Assembly: GCA_947177695.1 (NCBI GenBank) | Contig: CAMWVO010000163.1 | Location: 1 to 5,445 of the forward strand | Reading direction: 5' to 3' | Length of the DNA: 5,445 nt | From: an uncultured Clostridia bacterium | GTDB taxonomy: Bacteria > Bacillota > Clostridia > Oscillospirales > Ruminococcaceae | Shown here: piece by piece, positions 1 through 5,121 of the stretch | Layout of the letters: every line of letters begins with the position of its first letter | How positions within the stretch are numbered: position 1 is the stretch's first letter | The notes under the pieces: generated by a model | The model's input: the letters and a program-made list of their open reading frames with translations, nothing else | Databases searched by the model: none | What the model was told of the DNA's origin: nothing | Position numbers and translations under genes: made by a program

Positions 1-251
1 ACAATGCAGGGGACAAATTCCATTCCCAGCAGCTTTGCCGCTCTTAAACGTCTCTCCCCTGCCACAAGCTGAAAGCGGTCGTCCACCCTGCGGACGGTAA
101 GCGGCTGCAAAATTCCGTTCTGGCTGATGCTTTGTGCCAGACCCTCAATATCGTCAAATTCACGTCTGGGCTGGTATGGATTCGGGTCAATTTTTATCGT
201 TTCCACCTGTATGACCTTGTTCACAACTTTTTCCTTGACAAGAAACGGCAT
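1..251 (-). CDS. Second ParB-family protein (Noc-like), 5' part only
   Basis: This is the N-terminal 83 codons of a ParB/Spo0J/Noc superfamily DNA-binding CTPase; the rest lies beyond the left edge. The start is ATG at 251-249, preceded by an AAAGGAAG ribosome binding site (260-267) with an 8-base spacer. The protein begins MPFLVKEKVVNKVIQVETIK. It then shows the family N-terminal domain: DPNPYQPR at residues 22-29, LAQSISQNGILQPLTVR at 38-54, and the CTP-binding GERRLRA motif at 65-71. The helix-turn-helix and dimerisation domains are not in view, so specificity (parS or Noc site) cannot be read. It lacks the basic-glycine N-terminal peptide (SLGMGLDALFG) of the neighbouring ParB, which in that family contacts ParA, so a ParA-independent role such as nucleoid occlusion is plausible but inferred. 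In Bacillus noc sits between rsmG and parA; here this paralogue follows parB with its own promoter. ParB-family membership is near certain; Noc identity is moderate. Confidence 0.9.
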   Translation of the reverse strand, partial: MPFLVKEKVVNKVIQVETIKIDPNPYQPRREFDDIEGLAQSISQNGILQPLTVRRVDDRFQLVAGERRLRAAKLLGMEFVPCI

Positions 252-283
252 AAAACGCACTTCCTTTATTTTTTCTCAGCGTT

Positions 284-292
284 ATTATACCA
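284..292 (-). promoter_or_regulatory. Extended -10 promoter of the second ParB-family gene
   Basis: Read on the minus strand this is TGGTATAAT, a perfect TATAAT with the TGn extension. The hexamer 17 bases upstream (CATTTT) is a poor -35, as is usual for extended -10 promoters. Transcription would begin near 277, giving a leader of about 26 bases that contains the AAAGGAAG ribosome binding site. With a terminator behind parB, this suggests the downstream gene is transcribed independently of parAB. Confidence 0.7.
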
Positions 293-328
293 CGGCTTTT
301 TTCGGGAAAATGTCGAAACTAAAAGCAT

Positions 329-366
329 AAAAACAAAAACCTGTCAAGCCGCACAGCTTGGCAGGT
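329..366 (-). terminator. Intrinsic terminator after parB
   Basis: On the minus strand, 10 bases past the parB stop codon, an 11-bp stem (ACCTGCCAAGC / GCTTGACAGGT, one C-A mismatch) closes a 6-base loop and runs directly into TTTTGTTTTT. This is a classical Rho-independent terminator. On the plus strand the same stem has a G-U pair in place of the mismatch and a six-T run four bases beyond it, so it could also stop antisense transcription. Confidence 0.85.
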
Positions 367-375
367 CTGTCTTTT

Positions 376-1248
376 TTAATAGCAAGTCAGTCTGTCCGCA
401 AGGTCGGTAAGCTCGTCCTTGCTGTAAAAGTCAATGGTAAGCGTACCCTTTTCGCCGTCCTTGGAAACGATCTTCACCTTTTTCTGTAAATGATCTTCAA
501 GGCTGATCTCCATTTCGGTAATAAAGCTTCTCTCCGCTCTTTCCTCTGCTGTTCTCGGAACGGACGCCTTTTCCTCCGTATCGCCGCCGTCCTTGTCGGA
601 CTTCTCCGCGGCAAGCTTTTCTATTCCTCTTACGGTGACCTTTCCGTCCGCGGCAAGCTTTGCGATTTCAAGCATATCCTCCTCGGAATTTGCCGAAGCG
701 ATAGCCTTTGCCTGTCCTGCGGAAAGCTGCCCTTTTCTCAGCATTTCCACGATCTCATCGGGAAGATTAAGCAGTCTAACCGAGTTTGCGATAGCGGAAC
801 GGGATTTTCCCACCGCCTTTGAGACTGCCTCCTGAGTCATTCCGTACTCGTCCATAAGAGCGCGGTACGCGGCGGCTTCCTCCACGGGATTTAAGTCCTG
901 CCGCTGAATGTTTTCAATCAGCGCGATCTGAGCTGTCTCCTCGTCGCTAAGTTCCTTTATAACAACGGGAACTTCGCTCATGCCCAGCATACGGCAGGCT
1001 CTCCAGCGGCGTTCGCCCGCCACGATCTGGTAGCCGTCCTCCATAGGACGCACCACTATCGGCTGGATAAGTCCGTGCTGACGGATACTGTCCGCAAGCT
1101 CCGCGATTGCAGCCTCGTCGAAATCCTGTCTGGGCTGTTTGCGGTTGGGCTCTATTTCGGATATTCTCAAAGTATGGGTATCGCCGCCCTCTGCGCCGTT
1201 GTCGCCGAAAAGCGCGTCAAGACCCATTCCTAAACTTTTCTTAGCCAT
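376..1248 (-). CDS. parB: Chromosome partitioning protein ParB (Spo0J)
   Basis: Centromere-binding CTPase that loads at parS, slides as a CTP-bound clamp, recruits SMC and stimulates ParA. The 290-residue length is normal. The N-terminus MAKKSLGMGLDALFG is the ParA-contacting peptide of the family. Next come the ParB/Srx domain (NRKQPR 35-40, SIRQHGLIQPIVVRP 54-68), the CTP-binding GERRWRA (78-84), the conserved ENIQRQDLNPVEEA (112-125), and a helix-turn-helix about 137-158 (MTQEAVSKAVGKSRSAIANS). An acidic/basic linker around 215-240 follows, then the C-terminal dimerisation segment (LEDHLQKKVKI, then KGTLTIDFYS). The ATG at 1248-1246 is the only sensible start, because an in-frame TGA lies two codons upstream. 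It has no good ribosome binding site at normal linear distance; see the hairpin at 1254-1275. It follows parA by 41 bp and is presumably co-transcribed with it from the promoter at 2119-2147. Confidence 0.98.
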   Translation of the reverse strand: MAKKSLGMGLDALFGDNGAEGGDTHTLRISEIEPNRKQPRQDFDEAAIAELADSIRQHGLIQPIVVRPMEDGYQIVAGERRWRACRMLGMSEVPVVIKELSDEETAQIALIENIQRQDLNPVEEAAAYRALMDEYGMTQEAVSKAVGKSRSAIANSVRLLNLPDEIVEMLRKGQLSAGQAKAIASANSEEDMLEIAKLAADGKVTVRGIEKLAAEKSDKDGGDTEEKASVPRTAEERAERSFITEMEISLEDHLQKKVKIVSKDGEKGTLTIDFYSKDELTDLADRLTCY

Positions 1249-1253
1249 ATCTC

Positions 1254-1275
1254 AATTGTTCCGCATGGAACAATT
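1254..1275 (-). promoter_or_regulatory. Degenerate parS / RNA hairpin in the parB leader
   Basis: A perfect inverted repeat with 9-bp arms AATTGTTCC and GGAACAATT around a 4-base centre (GCAT on plus, ATGC on minus). The arms match the parS arms and AATT flanks seen elsewhere in the window, but the ACGT core of parS is lost, so it is probably a weak or former ParB site. In the parA-parB transcript it would fold into a 9-bp hairpin with an AUGC loop. A Shine-Dalgarno-like AAAGGGGG (1280-1287) lies 31 bases from the parB ATG in linear terms. If the hairpin forms, only 4 + 5 unpaired bases remain between them, close to optimal spacing. The loop ATG also opens a 4-codon upstream ORF (ATG CGG AAC AAT TGA) that ends one codon before the parB start. 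The repeat is seen directly; its roles are inferred. Confidence 0.6.
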
Positions 1276-1289
1276 TTTGCCCCCTTTCG

Positions 1290-2087
1290 TTACTTTTTTG
1301 AAGCAGCCAGCGCTTTTTCGGCAGCCTTATGCCTTTTCAGCAGCTCTTCCGTGAAAAGCTCGTAAGCCTCCGCGCCGCGGGAGCTTTTATCATAGTAAAT
1401 AACCGGCTTTCCAAAGCTGGGAGCCTCAGAAATACGCACGTTTCTCGGAATAACGGTCTTGAACATTTTCTTGGGGAAATGCTTCTTGACCTCGCTTACA
1501 ACCTGGCTTGTAAGGTTGAGCCGTCCGTCGAACATGGTGAAAAGTATTCCCTCAATGTCGATAGTCGGGTTGTATCTCTGCTTTACCAAACGTATGGACT
1601 CCACCAGCTGGGAAAGTCCCTCCATTGCAAAGTACTCGCAGGTCATTGGCACCAGCACCGTATCGCAGGCGCAAAGCGCGTTTACCGGGATAAGCGACAG
1701 GGACGGCGGGCAGTCAAGCAGTATGTAGTCGTAGTCCTGCTTTATTGTTAGAAGCTGCATTTTCATGCGCTTCTGCATATTGTCCACCTCGATAAGCTCT
1801 ATATCGGCGGCGGCAAGGGAGGACGTTGCGGGCACAAGCCACACGTTCTCAAACTCGGTTTTTATGACAGCTTCCTGAATCCTGCGAAGCCCTAAAAGCG
1901 CGTCATATGTAGATATGCCTACGTTTTTCTTGCGGATGCCGAATCCGCTTGTTGTATTTCCCTGAGCGTCCATGTCAACGCACAGGACTTTTTCCTTTCT
2001 CTGTCCCAGACACGCCGCAAGGTTCACCACGGTAGTGGATTTTCCCACGCCGCCCTTCTGGTTTGCGACAGCAATAACGATCGCCAT
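1290..2087 (-). CDS. parA: Chromosome partitioning ATPase ParA (Soj)
   Basis: Walker-type ATPase that binds nucleoid DNA as an ATP dimer. ParB-parS complexes trigger its ATP hydrolysis, and in Bacillus the orthologue Soj also controls DnaA. The chosen ATG (2087-2085) gives 265 residues, typical of the family, and has an AAAGGAAG ribosome binding site (2094-2101) six bases upstream. A longer in-frame reading back to 2159 would run through the promoter and is rejected. Visible motifs are the deviant Walker A KGGVGKST (11-18), with the signature lysine K11; the A' region CVDMDAQGN (36-44); Walker B ILLDCPP (122-128); and the C-terminal PRNVRISEAPSFGKPV segment (214-229), standard for chromosomal ParA. 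It is followed by parB after 41 bp. Confidence 0.98.
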   Translation of the reverse strand: MAIVIAVANQKGGVGKSTTVVNLAACLGQRKEKVLCVDMDAQGNTTSGFGIRKKNVGISTYDALLGLRRIQEAVIKTEFENVWLVPATSSLAAADIELIEVDNMQKRMKMQLLTIKQDYDYILLDCPPSLSLIPVNALCACDTVLVPMTCEYFAMEGLSQLVESIRLVKQRYNPTIDIEGILFTMFDGRLNLTSQVVSEVKKHFPKKMFKTVIPRNVRISEAPSFGKPVIYYDKSSRGAEAYELFTEELLKRHKAAEKALAASKK

Positions 2088-2118
2088 GACAGTCTTCCTT
2101 TCATTTTCAATAAGTATA

Positions 2119-2147
2119 ATTATACCATATTCTGCGCACGATTGCAA
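2119..2147 (-). promoter_or_regulatory. parA-parB promoter
   Basis: Minus strand: TTGCAA (2147-2142), a 17-base spacer, then TATAAT (2124-2119) preceded by TGG, giving an extended -10. Predicted start near 2112 leaves a leader of about 24 bases ahead of the parA ATG. A perfect parS (2184-2199) lies 36 bp upstream of the -35, so ParB binding or spreading could modulate this promoter; that is inference. The same TGGTATAAT and AAAGGAAG pair is used by the second ParB-family gene. Confidence 0.85.
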
Positions 2148-2183
2148 TAATTTTTGCAAATAAAGATAAAATTAAGATAAAAT

Positions 2184-2199
2184 TGTTCCACGTGGAACA
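2184..2199. other. parS site (perfect palindrome)
   Basis: TGTTCCACGTGGAACA, a fully symmetric 16-mer that matches the Firmicutes ParB target (family consensus TGTTNCACGTGAAACA and its symmetric form). It lies between rsmG and parA, upstream of the parA promoter. The cognate ParB gene is about 0.9 kb away. Confidence 0.93.
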
Positions 2200-2213
2200 T
2201 TTTTAGGTAAAGC

Positions 2214-2266
2214 ACACATCGCGATGTTTTGCGGAGCAAAACTCGTATTCGCGATTTGCGCAAATT
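2214..2266. repeat. Diverged ~50-bp intergenic repeat, copy A
   Basis: This resembles the segment at 4944-4999 in the same orientation. Both open with ACACAT followed closely by GCGAT and a T-rich tract. Both then contain a 22-base core (2238-2259 here, 4970-4991 there) identical at 19 positions, and end in a similar AT-rich tail. In this copy the first half can form a 7-bp hairpin (GTTTTGC, loop GGA, GCAAAAC at 2226-2242), and 2254-2265 is the perfect palindrome ATTTGCGCAAAT. A parS follows on the right in both copies. Function unknown. Confidence 0.5.
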
Positions 2267-2267
2267 C

Positions 2268-2290
2268 CCGCCGCAAAGCGGCGGCTTTTT
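2268..2290. terminator. GC-rich hairpin between rsmG and parA
   Basis: Stem CCGCCGC / GCGGCGG (2268-2274 and 2278-2284) with a 3-base loop. On the plus strand it runs into CTTTTT, the form of an intrinsic terminator, yet no plus-strand gene is visible to be terminated. On the minus strand, where it lies about 35 bases beyond the rsmG stop, it is preceded by five A residues and followed by only GAATTT, a weak U-tract. It may end the mnmG-rsmG transcript inefficiently, act in both directions, or simply be an RNA-stabilising hairpin. Its T-run is also the left arm of the parS at 2286-2301. Confidence 0.45.
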
Positions 2291-2301
2291 CACGTGGAAC
2301 A
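2286..2301. other. parS site, near-consensus
   Basis: TTTTTCACGTGGAACA; on the minus strand TGTTCCACGTGAAAAA, one base away from the consensus form TGTTCCACGTGAAACA. The CACGTG core is intact and the right side carries the AATT flank shared by other sites here. It sits 17 bases after the rsmG stop codon and 102 bp (start to start) from the parS at 2184. Confidence 0.8.
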
Positions 2302-2318
2302 ATTTATATTATGCAGTT

Positions 2319-3032
2319 TTACAGCGGCTTTTTGGATATTTGCCCGCCGTTTCTGGGGTACTTCCCCGCCGTTGGAGCAATCTTGCGCACTATTATAAGT
2401 ACGCGTTTATCTCCGTTAGGAAGTCCGTATTCCTTAACGTCTGCAATTTCTCCGCCCAGAAGCTTTACGGCATTTTCACCGTCCTTATAGTTTTCACTGG
2501 GACCTTTCATCGCCGCGAACACCCCGCCGACTTTAACATAGGGCAGGCAGTACTCCGCAAGCACGGGCATTGATGCCACCGCTCTTGCGAAAACAGCGTC
2601 AAATTTTTCTCTGTACTGCGGATCACGTCCTCCCTCCTCCGCTCTGGCATGGACAAGCTCCGCATTAAGTCCCGCCGCTTCGCACGCAGCGGAGAGAAAA
2701 TTCAACCGCTTATTGAGACTATCCAAAAGCGTAAGTTTAAGGTCGGGACGGTAAATTTTTATAGGTACGCCAGGGAAGCCCGCTCCTGTACCCACATCTA
2801 TGACCTTGCTCCCGTCGGAAATTTCAAGGAACTTCAGCGGCAGGATACTGTCCAGAAAATGCTTTTCCACAATCCCGTCCGGATCGGTTATTCCAGTCAA
2901 ATTCATTTTCTCGTTCCACTCCACAAGAGTTCGGGCGTACTCGGAAAATTTTCCATACTGCTCCTCGGAGACCTCAAATCCCTCCGACGAAAAAAGCTCT
3001 GCAAAAATTTTGTATTCGGGTAAAACAGCCAT
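2319..3032 (-). CDS. rsmG: 16S rRNA (guanine-N7) methyltransferase RsmG (GidB)
   Basis: SAM-dependent methyltransferase acting on G527 (E. coli numbering) of 16S rRNA in the 30S subunit; loss gives low-level streptomycin resistance in several bacteria. The ATG at 3032-3030 has a strong AAGGAGGG ribosome binding site four bases upstream and gives 237 residues, matching Firmicutes RsmG. A longer reading to 3062 would overlap the mnmG end and lacks such a site. Motifs: NLTGI (44-48), KHFLDS (57-62), the SAM-binding VGTGAGFPG (80-88), LLDS (102-105), HARAEE (128-133), FARAVA (148-153), MKG (175-177) and a C-terminal KYPR (224-227). It follows mnmG by 13 bp and is surely in the same operon. Confidence 0.98.
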   Translation of the reverse strand: MAVLPEYKIFAELFSSEGFEVSEEQYGKFSEYARTLVEWNEKMNLTGITDPDGIVEKHFLDSILPLKFLEISDGSKVIDVGTGAGFPGVPIKIYRPDLKLTLLDSLNKRLNFLSAACEAAGLNAELVHARAEEGGRDPQYREKFDAVFARAVASMPVLAEYCLPYVKVGGVFAAMKGPSENYKDGENAVKLLGGEIADVKEYGLPNGDKRVLIIVRKIAPTAGKYPRNGGQISKKPL

Positions 3033-3045
3033 AAAGCCCTCCTTG

Positions 3046-4917
3046 TTACTTGCGGGAGGCAAGCCAGATTATAAGCACGCTCACATCCGCGGGAGAGACC
3101 CCCGATATCCTGCTTGCCTGTCCGATATTTTCGGGCTGAACGCGGTTCAGCTTTTCCTGCGCTTCAAGGCTCAGACCCTTTATTTCGTTATAGTCAAAAG
3201 GCTGCGGCAGCCTCTTGGTTTCAAGTTTGCGGACGTGTTCAACCTCCGCAAACTGCCGCTCAATGTAGCCCTCGTATTCGATCTGCAAGCCAACCTGTTC
3301 CCGCACTTCATAAGAAAGTTCGGGTCTTTCCGCGTCAAAGGGTTTTAAGTCCTCGTAAGATATCTGCGGACGGCGTATCAGATCGCTCATCTTCACACCC
3401 GTGGAAATTTCCGCCGTACCCTTTTCGGTCAGCAGCTTGTTCAATTCATCTGTGGGGGACAAAGTTTTAGACTTGACCCGTGCAATCTCCTGCTTTATCT
3501 GCAATTGTTTCACGTGGAACAATTTGTATCGTTCTTCGGAAATTAAGCCTATCTCATGCCCCAGCGGAGTAAGCCGCTCGTCCGCGTTGTCCTGCCTGAG
3601 CAAAAGTCTGTACTCACTTCGGGAGGTCATCATGCGGTAGGGGTCAAGACAGCCCTTTATAACAAGGTCGTCGATAAGCGTGCCGATATAGGACGACGAT
3701 CGGCTTAAAGTTATCCCCTCCTCGCCCTTGCAGTACCGAGCCGCGTTTATTCCCGCAACAAGTCCTTGGGCGGCGGCTTCCTCATAGCCCGAAGTGCCGT
3801 TGAACTGTCCCGCGCCGTAAAGCCCGCGGATATTTTTAAATTCCAGTGTGTGACGCAGATCCTGCGGATCGCAGCAGTCGTACTCGATAGCGTAGGCGTT
3901 CCGCATTATCTCCACACGTTCAAGACCTTTTATCGTCCGCAGAAATGCGATCTGCACATCTTCGGGCAGGGACGAGGACATTCCCTGCAAATAAAATTCC
4001 TCGGTGTCAAGACCCATAGGCTCGATAAAAAGCTGATGGCGGGGACGCTCGGAAAACCGCACGATCTTGTCCTCGATAGACGGACAGTACCGCGGACCTA
4101 TTCCCTCAATCCTGCCCGAATACATGGGCGAACGGTGGATATTTTCGCGGATAACCTTATGGGTCTCCTCATTTGTATAGGCAACATAGCAGGGCACGAT
4201 GTTTTCCAGACCCTCCCGGGGAGTTTCAAAGGAAAAAGGCTGAATATCCCCGTCGCCGTGCTGAATTTCAAGCTTGTCAAAATCAATGGAGCGGCGGTGG
4301 ACGCGGCTGGGAGTACCCGTCTTGAAGCGGCGCAGATTAATTCCCAGACCGCGCAGGCTGTCCGAAAGCCCCCTTGCGGGCAAAGTGCTGTCGGGACCGC
4401 TTTCGTAGGAAACGTCCCCCACATGGATAAGTCCTTTCAGATAAGTACCCGTGGCGATTATTGCGGTTTTGACCTTGTACTCGCCGCCAAGATGTGTAAC
4501 AATTCCCGTGACCGAACCGTTTTCCGCAAGGATTTCCGTGACCTCGGCTTGCTTCACGTCAAGGTTTTCCTGCATTTCGCAAACCTTTTTCATGTGGTTG
4601 TGATACTTGACCCTGTCCGCCTGAACCCGCAGGCTATGCACCGCAGGACCCTTTCCCCTATTAAGCATACGGCTCTGGATAAAGCAGGCGTCGGCGGCTT
4701 TACCCATTTCCCCGCCGAGAGCGTCTATCTCGCGGACAAGATGTCCCTTAGCCGTGCCGCCGATAGAGGGATTGCAGGGCATATTCGCAATGTTGTCCAG
4801 CGAGATGGTGAACATAACGGTTTTCGCGCCCAGCCGCGCCGCCGCAAGAGCCGCCTCCACACCCGCGTGTCCCGCGCCGATCACAGCCACGTCGTAGCTG
4901 TCTATATAATGACTCAT
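3046..4917 (-). CDS. mnmG: tRNA uridine-5-carboxymethylaminomethyl synthase subunit MnmG (GidA)
   Basis: FAD-dependent partner of MnmE that builds the (carboxymethyl)aminomethyl group on wobble U34 of certain tRNAs, using methylenetetrahydrofolate. Starting at ATG 4917-4915, with ribosome binding site GGAGAGG (4924-4930) six bases upstream, the protein is 623 residues, normal for the family. The longer in-frame reading to 4965 adds 16 unconserved residues and is rejected. Motifs: FAD-binding GAGHAG (14-19); PCNPSIGGTAKGHLVREID (47-65) with Cys48; the second conserved Cys278 in GPRYCPSIEDK; the GAGQFNGTSGYEEAAAQG nucleotide-binding segment (368-385); TSRSEYRLLLRQDNAD (431-446); and the C-terminal YIERQ...ISGVSPADVSVL region that in the family contacts MnmE and tRNA. 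Codons 466-471 carry a parS (3506-3521), reading FHVKQ at 467-471. The partner gene mnmE, often directly upstream, is not in the adjoining sequence. Confidence 0.98.
   Translation of the reverse strand: MSHYIDSYDVAVIGAGHAGVEAALAAARLGAKTVMFTISLDNIANMPCNPSIGGTAKGHLVREIDALGGEMGKAADACFIQSRMLNRGKGPAVHSLRVQADRVKYHNHMKKVCEMQENLDVKQAEVTEILAENGSVTGIVTHLGGEYKVKTAIIATGTYLKGLIHVGDVSYESGPDSTLPARGLSDSLRGLGINLRRFKTGTPSRVHRRSIDFDKLEIQHGDGDIQPFSFETPREGLENIVPCYVAYTNEETHKVIRENIHRSPMYSGRIEGIGPRYCPSIEDKIVRFSERPRHQLFIEPMGLDTEEFYLQGMSSSLPEDVQIAFLRTIKGLERVEIMRNAYAIEYDCCDPQDLRHTLEFKNIRGLYGAGQFNGTSGYEEAAAQGLVAGINAARYCKGEEGITLSRSSSYIGTLIDDLVIKGCLDPYRMMTSRSEYRLLLRQDNADERLTPLGHEIGLISEERYKLFHVKQLQIKQEIARVKSKTLSPTDELNKLLTEKGTAEISTGVKMSDLIRRPQISYEDLKPFDAERPELSYEVREQVGLQIEYEGYIERQFAEVEHVRKLETKRLPQPFDYNEIKGLSLEAQEKLNRVQPENIGQASRISGVSPADVSVLIIWLASRK
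3506..3521. other. parS site inside the mnmG coding region
   Basis: TGTTTCACGTGGAACA (minus strand TGTTCCACGTGAAACA), an exact match to the classical Firmicutes consensus with one allowed asymmetry. With flanks the inverted repeat extends to 22 bp (3503-3524). It is translated in the mnmG frame as F467-H468-V469-K470-Q471. Confidence 0.92.
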
Positions 4918-4943
4918 TTTTATCCTCTCCAATTTATGAATAA

Positions 4944-4999
4944 ACACATATGCGATATTTGACAAAGAAAAAACTCACATTCGCAATTTGCAGCAGATT
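4944..4999. repeat. Diverged ~50-bp intergenic repeat, copy B
   Basis: Partner of the segment at 2214-2266, same orientation. The 22-base core 4970-4991 differs from 2238-2259 at three positions, and the ACACAT/GCGAT opening is shared with small indels. The hairpin present in copy A is not preserved. The repeat runs directly into the parS at 4999, whereas in copy A about 20 bp, including a GC hairpin, intervene. Confidence 0.5.
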
Positions 5000-5014
5000 G
5001 TTCCACGTGGAACA
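4999..5014. other. parS site (perfect palindrome)
   Basis: TGTTCCACGTGGAACA, identical to the site at 2184-2199. Here the symmetry continues outward by two bases each side to a perfect 20-bp palindrome (4997-5016). It lies 82 bp upstream of the mnmG start codon. Confidence 0.93.
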
Positions 5015-5121
5015 ATTAGTATTCCTTTTACCTTTCGCCAAAATGCCTAATGGGCAGTTACCCATGACAGATAACCGTACAACAAACTTCTGATAGAGGC
5101 TAATTTATTTCTGTTGCAGTA

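Larger units (their letters stand above)
4918..5121. other. Intergenic region upstream of mnmG
   Basis: A 204-bp gap between the A+T-rich upstream gene and mnmG. Near mnmG lie its ribosome binding site (4924-4930), repeat copy B (4944-4999) and a parS (4999-5014). A candidate but weak mnmG promoter on the minus strand is TTGTCA (4965-4960), 17 bases, TATTCA (4942-4937); it would place the start very close to the ribosome binding site, so I do not trust it. The remainder (5017-5121) holds only a short hairpin (ATGGG / CCCAT, 5050-5065, 6-base loop) that is a poor terminator for the upstream gene. I see no coding sequence here and no recognisable mobile-element end. Confidence 0.5.

Noticed and set aside
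127..410. Short plus-strand frames over the left end
   Set aside because: They are antisense to the second ParB-family gene and cross its promoter and the parB terminator, with no domain or ribosome binding site.
2088..2159. Extended parA start adding 24 residues
   Set aside because: The extension covers the -10 and -35 elements and the ribosome binding site, and is unlike the conserved ParA N-terminus, which begins just before the Walker A motif.
2120..2302. A 60-codon minus-strand reading frame containing MFHVKK and MFHVEQF
   Set aside because: The two similar peptides arise only because two parS palindromes lie 102 bp apart, a multiple of three. It starts at TTG without a ribosome binding site and overlaps the parA promoter.
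4211..4224. Noc-site-like sequence around TCCCGGG inside mnmG
   Set aside because: It differs from ATTTCCCGGGAAAT at about five of 14 positions and lies in conserved coding sequence.
4425..4434. ATGGATAAG-type sequences (also near 1066) as DnaA boxes
   Set aside because: They differ from TTATCCACA by two or more bases, are isolated and lie in coding regions; no oriC-like cluster of boxes is present in the window.
4551..4566. TTCACGTCAAG in mnmG as another parS
   Set aside because: The CACGTG core is broken and about five positions differ from the consensus.
3766..4962. A 398-codon plus-strand reading frame opposite mnmG
   Set aside because: It is antisense to the well-conserved mnmG, shows no recognisable domain, and is the expected shadow of a coding region of this composition.
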